From an uncultured Flavobacteriales bacterium (GTDB lineage Bacteria > Bacteroidota > Bacteroidia > Flavobacteriales > UBA7430), in NCBI GenBank assembly GCA_913041775.1, contig CAJWJW010000076.1:1-6649 (forward strand): a stretch of 6,649 bases of DNA, written 5' to 3'. Shown piece by piece: positions 1 to 5,414 of this stretch (the first letter of the stretch is position 1; each line of letters starts with the position of its first letter). The notes under the pieces were generated by a model that was not told the DNA's origin, searched no databases, and worked only from the letters and a program-made list of their open reading frames with translations. Made by a program: the position numbers and the translations under genes.

Positions 1-50
1 TACCATTTATCTTCTACTTGTAATGGGTTGTATTTCTTAGGAATTTCCAT
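1..50 (-). CDS. valS: Valine-tRNA ligase, N-terminal fragment (cut by window edge)
   Basis: Only 16 complete codons are visible, reading MEIPKKYNPLQVEDKW before the window ends. Seen: an ATG at 50-48 on the minus strand and an in-frame TAG 15 bases upstream of it, so this is the only reasonable start. Known: the opening pattern of lysine, tyrosine, asparagine, proline, a short spacer, then E-x-K-W is the typical N-terminus of valyl-tRNA synthetase. That cytoplasmic class I enzyme charges tRNA-Val with valine and edits misactivated threonine. The catalytic HIGH and KMSKS motifs would lie outside the window, so the call rests on the N-terminal signature alone. The gene diverges from ftsK. Another ligase with a similar N-terminus is possible but less likely. 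Confidence 0.75.
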   Translation of the reverse strand, partial: MEIPKKYNPLQVEDKW

Positions 51-80
51 GGAATCGCTTGCTTTCTAATTTAAGATTCG

Positions 81-88
81 CAAATTTA
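81..88 (-). promoter_or_regulatory. Candidate -7 promoter box for valS
   Basis: On the minus strand this reads TAAATTTG, an exact match to the Bacteroidota primary sigma factor -7 consensus TAnnTTTG. It lies 30 bases upstream of the valS ATG, giving an inferred 5' leader of about 20-25 nt. No good TTTG -33 box is present at the usual 19-20 base spacing; TTTA occurs slightly too far upstream. In DNA this AT-rich such an octamer could occur by chance, so support comes mostly from its position. Confidence 0.35.
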
Positions 89-112
89 ATAATTTAGGAT
101 TTGATAGAGTTA

Positions 113-140
113 AAAACTTGAAAATTAAAACTTGAAAATT
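113..140. repeat. Perfect 14-bp tandem duplication in the valS-ftsK intergenic region
   Basis: The unit AAAACTTGAAAATT occurs twice back to back, at 113-126 and 127-140, with no mismatch. Each copy contains CTTGAAA (117-123 and 131-137). The reverse complement, TTTCAAG, occurs once more at 178-184, and AAACTTG recurs at 164-170. The tandem lies just upstream of the candidate valS -7 box. It could be a binding site for a regulator, an AT-rich promoter-enhancing element, or a chance slippage duplication. The sequence alone does not choose between these. No other gene or RNA structure is evident in 51-323. Confidence 0.85.
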
Positions 141-296
141 ATTTCATTATTTTCTAGTCCAACAAACTTGTAGTAAATTTCAAGATTAAATTCAAATCCA
201 TCCCTCATCATCGGCCTTGGATTTCTATTATAGATTTTGTGTATATCATCGTGAATAAAAGCAAGTATATAAATGTATTATAAAGACCTTTTTAGC

Positions 297-304
297 TATT
301 TTTG
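297..304 (+). promoter_or_regulatory. Candidate -7 promoter box for ftsK
   Basis: The octamer TATTTTTG matches the Bacteroidota -7 consensus TAnnTTTG exactly and ends 19 bases before the ftsK ATG. Transcription would start close to 310, leaving a very short leader. No convincing TTTG -33 element is seen around 272-280. The call is therefore based on one box and its position. Confidence 0.35.
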
Positions 305-323
305 AATCAATATATAGATTACC

Positions 324-2708
324 ATGGCAAAAACAAAAAAATCCAAATATCCTCAGCTTAGTTTAAACTTTAAAAACAAGACTGCACATGTAGTGTTTGG
401 TCTGATAATGATCTGTTTATCAATAGTATTATTCCTCTCTTTTATATCCTTTATTTTTAATTGGAGACAAGATTTTGACTTGACACAATTAGACACTGCT
501 AAACTTTTAGGCGACAATAGTTTAAGCGTGAAAAATTTACTGGGTAAAATGGGTGCTAAACTAGGCGAAATATTCATCTACCAACAGTTTGGAATATCCA
601 CACTGCTTATCCCCTTTTTCTTGGCAGTTGCTGGAATTCAAATATTTACCCGAGAGCACATTCTAAAATTAAACAGACTATTTAGAAATTCAATTTTCTT
701 ATGTCTTTGGCTAAGTACCTTTTTAGCAATGAGTTTTAGTGATTCTTCTATTTTAGCTGGTTTTAATGGGCGAATGGCTGCTAAGTTTTTAACTGGCGCG
801 TTAGGAATTACAGGAACCTATCTAATTATAAGTTTTTCCATGCTTATATTCTTGGGTGTTTATTATCGTTGGACACCAGAAAAAATAGAGAATTTCTTTA
901 AATCTTCATTGCTACTATTTAAGAGAAAGAAATCGATTACAGAAAACACAACAGATGAGTTTAATTTTGCAGAAACTACCAAACCTGTTAGTTCTGATAT
1001 AGAAATGCCTGTAGGAGTTAACTTAAATCCAGAACCGGAAAATAGTTTAAATCCTATTATAGAGGAAGAATTGACTATAATCCCTATAAAGCCTAAACAG
1101 GTAGTTGAAACTGCAGCAGAGGAGGTGGAACTTGCTGTAGAAGTAAAAGAGGAAGAGGTTTTAACAGATAAAGAAGTAAATAAAGCTTTAGAAGAATTTG
1201 GAGAATACGATCCGAAATTGGATTTAGGACGCTATCAGCATCCGATTATAGATTTAATGATTGATTACCCTAATTCTCAAGTTACAATAAATAAAGAAGA
1301 GCTAGAAGCCAACAAAAACCAAATTGTAGAAACTCTTAATAATTACAAAATTGAGATTTCTAAAATTAAGGCTACAGTTGGACCTACAGTAACACTTTAT
1401 GAAATTATCCCCGCTCCTGGTGTACGTATTTCAAAAATTAAAGGTTTAGAAAACGATATAGCTCTTAGTTTAGCTGCTTTAGGAATACGTATTATCGCAC
1501 CATTACCAGGTAAAGGAACTATTGGAATTGAAGTTCCAAATAGCAATCCGAGTATTGTTTCTATGAAATCAGTTTTAGCTTCAGAAAAGTTCCAACATGC
1601 AGACTACGAACTTCCTATTGGTTTAGGGAAAACGATATCTAACGAAACCTATGTAGCCGATTTAACAAAGATGCCTCACTTATTAATGGCAGGTGCTACA
1701 GGACAAGGTAAGTCGGTTGGATTGAATGCTATTTTGGCTTCTCTTCTCTACAAGAAACACCCTTCTCAATTGAAGTTTGTTTTGGTAGACCCAAAAAAGG
1801 TGGAGCTTACCCTGTATAATAAAATTGAACGTCACTTTTTGGCTAAGTTACCAGATGCAGAAGAGGCAATTATTACTGATACTACAAAGGTAGTAAACAC
1901 AGTAAACTCACTTTGTATAGAAATGGATGCCCGTTACGATTTATTAAAAATCGCACAAGTTAGAAATATTAAAGAGTACAACCATAAATTTGTAAACCGT
2001 AAACTAAATCCAGACAACGGACATAGATACCTACCTTATATAGTACTGGTAATTGATGAATTCGCCGATTTAATTATGACCGCCGGTAAAGAGATTGAAA
2101 CGCCTATTGCCCGTTTAGCTCAACTAGCTAGAGCAATTGGAATACATTTAATTGTAGCTACACAAAGGCCCACAACCAATATCATTACAGGAACTATAAA
2201 AGCAAATTTCCCTGTTCGTATTGCCTTTAGAGTAAGTTCTGCAATAGATTCGAGAACAATTTTAGATGCTGGTGGAGCAAATCAATTAATTGGTCGTGGA
2301 GACATGCTTATATCAGACGGTAACGAACTTACTCGTTTACAATGTGCCTTTATTGATACTCCAGAAGTAGAAAAACTAACCGAATATATTGGATCGCAAC
2401 AGGGTTACCCAATGGCTTTTGAACTTCCTGAATTTGTTGGAGAAGAAACGAGCGCAGTTGGAAATATTGACAAGAACGACAGAGATAAATTATTTAGAGA
2501 GGCTGCATCTATGATTGTAATGCATCAGCAAGGTTCGGCATCTTTATTACAGCGTAAACTTAAGCTTGGATATAATAGAGCTGGTAGAATTGTAGATCAG
2601 TTAGAGTCTGCCGGTATAATTGGACCTTTTGAAGGAAGTAAAGCCAGACAAGTACTTATTCCTGATGAGTATGCATTAGAACAACATTTAGATACGGAGT
2701 CTGATTAA
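324..2708 (+). CDS. ftsK: DNA translocase FtsK (FtsK/SpoIIIE family), complete
   Basis: A 794-aa septum-anchored motor that pumps double-stranded DNA during division and, in characterised bacteria, activates Xer recombination at dif to resolve chromosome dimers. Seen: four hydrophobic membrane segments at about residues 22-46, 88-108, 121-140 and 154-182. A charged, glutamate-rich linker follows (about 200-300), then the alpha/beta motor region (about 300-690). Within the motor are Walker A GATGQGKS (457-464), LVDPKKVEL (487-495), and Walker B ending in IDEF (Asp578, Glu579). ATQRP (612-616) and SRTILD (643-648) follow. The C-terminal winged-helix gamma domain (about 720-785) reads DNA polarity sequences. 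Length and the short linker fit Bacteroidota FtsK, which is far shorter than the roughly 1,330-aa E. coli protein. The ATG at 324 is preceded in frame by a TAG at 315, so no upstream start is available. There is no Shine-Dalgarno sequence, as is usual in this phylum. All key motor residues are present and the gene appears intact. Confidence 0.97.
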   Translation: MAKTKKSKYPQLSLNFKNKTAHVVFGLIMICLSIVLFLSFISFIFNWRQDFDLTQLDTAKLLGDNSLSVKNLLGKMGAKLGEIFIYQQFGISTLLIPFFLAVAGIQIFTREHILKLNRLFRNSIFLCLWLSTFLAMSFSDSSILAGFNGRMAAKFLTGALGITGTYLIISFSMLIFLGVYYRWTPEKIENFFKSSLLLFKRKKSITENTTDEFNFAETTKPVSSDIEMPVGVNLNPEPENSLNPIIEEELTIIPIKPKQVVETAAEEVELAVEVKEEEVLTDKEVNKALEEFGEYDPKLDLGRYQHPIIDLMIDYPNSQVTINKEELEANKNQIVETLNNYKIEISKIKATVGPTVTLYEIIPAPGVRISKIKGLENDIALSLAALGIRIIAPLPGKGTIGIEVPNSNPSIVSMKSVLASEKFQHADYELPIGLGKTISNETYVADLTKMPHLLMAGATGQGKSVGLNAILASLLYKKHPSQLKFVLVDPKKVELTLYNKIERHFLAKLPDAEEAIITDTTKVVNTVNSLCIEMDARYDLLKIAQVRNIKEYNHKFVNRKLNPDNGHRYLPYIVLVIDEFADLIMTAGKEIETPIARLAQLARAIGIHLIVATQRPTTNIITGTIKANFPVRIAFRVSSAIDSRTILDAGGANQLIGRGDMLISDGNELTRLQCAFIDTPEVEKLTEYIGSQQGYPMAFELPEFVGEETSAVGNIDKNDRDKLFREAASMIVMHQQGSASLLQRKLKLGYNRAGRIVDQLESAGIIGPFEGSKARQVLIPDEYALEQHLDTESD

Positions 2709-2709
2709 T

Positions 2710-3147
2710 TTACAAAGGCTTATACATAAGGTAATGCGTTCCTATAATTGGGATTTCGTAGGAAGAACCTTTTGTAGAGAAGCCTAGTTTACTATAAAAG
2801 CCCGTGGCTATTATTCGAGCATCACACCAAAGTAAATCTTGGTTTTCTGCTTTTAACTTTTGAACCGCAAATTCTAATAAGGATTTAGCGGTTCCTTTTT
2901 TTTGGGCAATCGGTAAAGTTGCCATTGCACGTAATCTATATTGATTAGCTTCTGTAAATTGAGGGTTCGTTTGTATGAAAAATGAACCAATACAAACTAA
3001 TTGATCATTTAGGTAAACACCCAAATGAAAAGCGCCTTCTTGTGTGTCTATATCAATACCACATTCGTTTAGAGCTTTATGTTGCCATAAAACTTCATTA
3101 CGGATAGGATAACATTCTTTAGCTGTTATGTGTTTTACCTGAGCCAT
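2710..3147 (-). CDS. GNAT family N-acetyltransferase, substrate unknown
   Basis: A 145-aa single-domain protein of the Gcn5-related acetyltransferase superfamily, which transfers the acetyl group of acetyl-CoA to an amine. Seen: the core beta strand and acetyl-CoA loop at residues 71-94, with YRLRAMATLP followed by QKKGTA (82-87), the variant here of the R/Q-x-x-G-x-G/A pyrophosphate-binding motif. The C-terminal FYSKLGF (117-123) is the usual GNAT tyrosine-containing helix ending. There is no signal peptide or membrane segment, so it is cytoplasmic. The layout loosely resembles ElaA-like proteins, but the substrate cannot be assigned. I chose the ATG at 3147; a TTG three codons upstream is in frame but less likely. 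The gene follows the channel gene by 46 bases with no terminator between, so co-transcription is plausible. Its stop is one base from that of ftsK. An A8 tract encodes the Gln-Lys-Lys of the cofactor motif. Confidence 0.85.
   Translation of the reverse strand: MAQVKHITAKECYPIRNEVLWQHKALNECGIDIDTQEGAFHLGVYLNDQLVCIGSFFIQTNPQFTEANQYRLRAMATLPIAQKKGTAKSLLEFAVQKLKAENQDLLWCDARIIATGFYSKLGFSTKGSSYEIPIIGTHYLMYKPL
2879..2903 (+). terminator. Weak terminator-like hairpin that could end the ftsK transcript
   Basis: On the plus strand AAGGA (2879-2883) can pair with TCCTT (2893-2897) around a 9-base loop, and eight T residues run from 2896 to 2903. It lies about 170 bases after the ftsK stop, inside the oppositely oriented acetyltransferase gene. 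The stem is only five pairs, and the T run is also explained by adjacent Gln and Lys codons (CAA AAA AAA) on the other strand. This is a possibility only; it is listed because no better terminator follows ftsK. Confidence 0.2.
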
Positions 3148-3165
3148 TATGAACAATAAACGCTA

Positions 3166-3182
3166 TGACAATATAACTGTCA
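3166..3182. repeat. Short inverted repeat TGACA-N7-TGTCA
   Basis: TGACA at 3166-3170 and TGTCA at 3178-3182 are perfect inverted copies separated by seven bases. They lie between the channel gene stop and the acetyltransferase start. The stem would be five pairs with no T run after it on the minus strand, so it does not look like a terminator. It could be a small operator upstream of the acetyltransferase gene or simply chance. Confidence 0.35.
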
Positions 3183-3193
3183 ATTAATTATAC

Positions 3194-4450
3194 TTATTTA
3201 ATGATTTTCTCGAAATCTCCACCAGAAGGATGTTGGAATACTTCTAAACCAAACTCAGGAGCAGAAGCATATAAATGATCGAAAATATCGGATTGTACAT
3301 TTTCATATTCAGCCCATTCGGTAGTTTTTGTAAAGCAATAAACCTTTATAGGAATACCAAATTCAGTTCCTTCCGATTGAAATACCATACAAGTAAGGTC
3401 TGGATGGATTGTATTTAAACTTTTAATATAGGCCTCAGCATAAGCTCTAAACACACCAATATTTGTTAGATGTCTTCCATTAATTAAGAAAGTCATATCG
3501 TAGTTACCACTCTCATTATACTTCTTAATCTGTTCAACTTTAGTATCTAGATAGCCTTTTAACAATTCGTAGTTCTTAAACTTAGTCACCATTTCGGTAT
3601 CACAGAATTGTACAGAACCAGATTTTAAAACAATGGATCTATTAATTCTACGTCCACCCGCTTCTGCCATACCTCTCCAATTTTTAAAAGAATCGGAAAC
3701 AAAAGAATAAGTAGGAATGGTAGAAATTGTTTTATCCCAATTTTGAACCTTTACTGTATTTAGAGTGATTTTAATAACATCTCCATCTGCACCATATTTT
3801 GGCATAGAAACCCAGTCTCCAACTCTAATCATATCGTTAGCCGATAATTGAATAGAGGCTACAAAGCCTAAGATAGTATCTTTAAACACTAACATAGAAA
3901 CAGCAGTAAGAGCTCCCATAGCAGTTAAAATACCTTGAGGATCCTTATCCAATACTCTAGCTACTATAAGAATACCAAATACAAAATAACTGATCAGTTT
4001 TGCCAACTGAAAATAAGAATCAATTGGTTTATCCTTTAAAGATTCCGTTTCTTTAAAGTAATGTTCTAGGGTATTAAAAATAGAAATTGAAACCATTAAC
4101 ATCACCCCAATCATATAGGCATCTGCCATTCTTTTTACAAAGGGTATAAATTCCTGAAAGTCTTCAAATACATAAGTCGCTGTAGCCTGAACTACCAGTG
4201 CTGGAGCTAAATGTGCCAATCTATCGAAAACTTTATTTTCTAAAAGCACATCGTCCCAAATGAATTTGGTGCGTTTTACAATACTCGTAACAATACGTAC
4301 AAAGATTTTCTTGGCTATTTTATCGGCAATAAAACAAAGAATTACTAAAACCAAAAGCTCTAGAATAAATTGCAATCCATTGGCCAAACTTTCAGCCAAT
4401 CCCAAGTCAATTAACCATTGGTATACTAGGTGATCGATTCTATTTTCCAT
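3194..4450 (-). CDS. ybdG: Mechanosensitive ion channel, MscS superfamily, YbdG (miniconductance MscM) type
   Basis: A 418-aa inner-membrane channel predicted to open under membrane tension and release solutes during osmotic downshock. Seen: hydrophobic segments at about residues 25-47, 74-95, 101-126 and 148-166, then the pore-lining helix at about 172-200, rich in Gly and Ala. The MscS beta domain follows, with IQLSANDMIRVGDW (200-213), MPKYGADGDV (216-225), TVKVQNWD (232-239) and VSDSFKNWRGM (251-261). GGRRINRSI (265-273) comes after that, and a C-terminal cytoplasmic domain runs to the end. From memory these blocks match E. coli YbdG (415 aa) closely, including the insertion after FKNW that distinguishes this branch from the shorter MscS, and the length agrees. 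The ATG at 4450 directly precedes the first hydrophobic segment. The gene sits just after the folD terminator and before the acetyltransferase gene on the same strand. It appears intact. Confidence 0.92.
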   Translation of the reverse strand: MENRIDHLVYQWLIDLGLAESLANGLQFILELLVLVILCFIADKIAKKIFVRIVTSIVKRTKFIWDDVLLENKVFDRLAHLAPALVVQATATYVFEDFQEFIPFVKRMADAYMIGVMLMVSISIFNTLEHYFKETESLKDKPIDSYFQLAKLISYFVFGILIVARVLDKDPQGILTAMGALTAVSMLVFKDTILGFVASIQLSANDMIRVGDWVSMPKYGADGDVIKITLNTVKVQNWDKTISTIPTYSFVSDSFKNWRGMAEAGGRRINRSIVLKSGSVQFCDTEMVTKFKNYELLKGYLDTKVEQIKKYNESGNYDMTFLINGRHLTNIGVFRAYAEAYIKSLNTIHPDLTCMVFQSEGTEFGIPIKVYCFTKTTEWAEYENVQSDIFDHLYASAPEFGLEVFQHPSGGDFEKIIK

Positions 4451-4471
4451 AATCCAATTTTTAATATTAGG

Positions 4472-4501
4472 CTAATATACTTTTTTTGACTAAAGTATAA
4501 A
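4472..4501 (-). promoter_or_regulatory. Candidate promoter for the ybdG-type channel gene
   Basis: On the minus strand TTTA (4501-4498) is followed after 18 bases by TATATTAG (4479-4472). This resembles the Bacteroidota -33 TTTG and -7 TAnnTTTG pair, with one mismatch in each box. The -7 box lies about 21 bases upstream of the ATG. A promoter is expected here because a strong terminator separates this gene from folD. The match is imperfect, so the exact location is tentative. Confidence 0.3.
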
Positions 4502-4505
4502 CCAT

Positions 4506-4530
4506 AAAAAAAGAGGCCGAAGCCTCTTTT
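4506..4530 (-). terminator. Strong intrinsic terminator of the ffh-folD unit, UUCG tetraloop
   Basis: On the minus strand the arms AAAAGAGGC (4530-4522) and GCCTCTTTT (4517-4509) pair perfectly over nine positions around a TTCG loop. The loop is closed by C-G, which is the very stable cUUCGg tetraloop in RNA. The 3' arm runs into seven consecutive T residues (4512-4506). The hairpin begins two bases after the folD stop codon. On the plus strand only four T residues follow the stem, so it is mainly a minus-strand terminator. Confidence 0.92.
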
Positions 4531-4532
4531 AC

Positions 4533-5405
4533 TTAACTCTGTTTTGCAGACTTTAAAGTGTTTTTCAGTAAGGATGCTATGGTCATTGGTCCTACACCAC
4601 CAGGAACAGGAGTAATAAAGGAGCATTTAGGAGCTACCTCATCAAAGGCTACATCACCTTTTAGTTTCCAACCAGATTTTGTTTTATCAGATTTTACACG
4701 TGTAATTCCTACATCTACAACAACAGCTCCTTCTTTAACCATATCCTCAGTTACGAATTCTGGTTTACCTAAGGCTACTATTAATATATCTGCCGAACGA
4801 GAAATTTCTTTTAAATTCGTTGTTCTACTATGTGTTAAAGTCACAGTACAATTACCAACTTTAGTATTTCTAGCCATAAGTATACTCATAGGAGAACCTA
4901 CTATATGAGAACGACCAATAACGACACAGTGTTTACCAGAAGTTTCAATATCGTAACGATCTAAAAGCTCTAATATACCAGCTGGAGTAGCAGGTAAAAA
5001 AGAAGGTAAATTCAGCATCATACGACCTAAATTTACGGGATGAAAACCATCCACATCTTTTTCGGGTATGATCGTTTCGGTAACTTTAATTTCTGAGATA
5101 TGTTTTGGTAGTGGCAACTGAACGATCAATCCATCTATAGCGGGATTTTCATTTATTTTACGCACTTCATTTAAAAGTATTTCTTCAGAAACATCAGCTT
5201 CTAAACGGACTAGAGTAGAATCAAATCCTACTTTTTCGCAAGCTTTTACCTTAGCATTCACATAAGTTTCGCTAGCTCCATCGCTTCCGACTAAGATAGC
5301 GGCTAAATGAGGTTTTTTTCCTCCGCTAGCTAACATAGCACTAACCTCTACTGCTATTTCATCCTTTAAGGTATTGGATGTTAATTTACCGTCTAATAAC
5401 TGCAT
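4533..5405 (-). CDS. folD: Bifunctional methylenetetrahydrofolate dehydrogenase / methenyltetrahydrofolate cyclohydrolase FolD
   Basis: A 290-aa cytoplasmic enzyme of one-carbon metabolism. It oxidises 5,10-methylene-THF to 5,10-methenyl-THF with NAD(P)+, then hydrolyses this to 10-formyl-THF for purine and formyl-Met-tRNA synthesis. Seen: the catalytic-domain motif YVNAKVKACEKVG (48-60), in which Tyr48 and Lys52 match the conserved Tyr-xxx-Lys catalytic pair. DGLIVQLPLP (91-100) and PEKDVDGFHPVN (114-125) follow. The Rossmann dinucleotide-binding segment is VVIGRSHIVGSP (161-172), and the C-terminal signature is PVPGGVGPMT (266-275). The length is normal for the family and no key motif is missing. 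The ATG at 5405 lies nine bases after the ffh stop, with only an A-rich purine stretch (GAAAAAGA) as a possible ribosome contact. The spacing implies co-transcription with ffh, and transcription ends at the hairpin immediately downstream. Confidence 0.97.
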   Translation of the reverse strand: MQLLDGKLTSNTLKDEIAVEVSAMLASGGKKPHLAAILVGSDGASETYVNAKVKACEKVGFDSTLVRLEADVSEEILLNEVRKINENPAIDGLIVQLPLPKHISEIKVTETIIPEKDVDGFHPVNLGRMMLNLPSFLPATPAGILELLDRYDIETSGKHCVVIGRSHIVGSPMSILMARNTKVGNCTVTLTHSRTTNLKEISRSADILIVALGKPEFVTEDMVKEGAVVVDVGITRVKSDKTKSGWKLKGDVAFDEVAPKCSFITPVPGGVGPMTIASLLKNTLKSAKQS

Positions 5406-5414
5406 ATCTTTTTC

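Noticed and set aside
273..305. Ten-codon reading frame (MYYKDLFSYF) just upstream of ftsK, a possible leader peptide
   Set aside because: It overlaps the best candidate ftsK -7 box, has no run of regulatory codons and no attenuator hairpin after it. A frame this short is expected by chance.
353..577. 74-codon reading frame on the minus strand opposite the start of ftsK
   Set aside because: It lies wholly inside the well-supported ftsK coding sequence, resembles no known family and has no promoter or neighbour supporting it.
3154..3156. TTG as the acetyltransferase start, three codons before the ATG
   Set aside because: The ATG at 3147 is the stronger start codon and the three extra residues add no conserved feature.
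3148..3190. TTGACA-N17-TTTATT, an E. coli-like -35/-10 pair upstream of the acetyltransferase gene
   Set aside because: The -10 match is poor, it would place the transcript start on the ATG itself, and Bacteroidota primary promoters do not use this consensus.
4426..4626. 66-codon minus-strand frame spanning the folD end, terminator and channel start
   Set aside because: It crosses a strong intrinsic terminator and overlaps two clear genes in another frame; its translation looks random.
4558..4908. 116-codon plus-strand frame inside folD
   Set aside because: It is antisense to conserved FolD motifs and its composition mirrors them; there is no independent evidence of coding.
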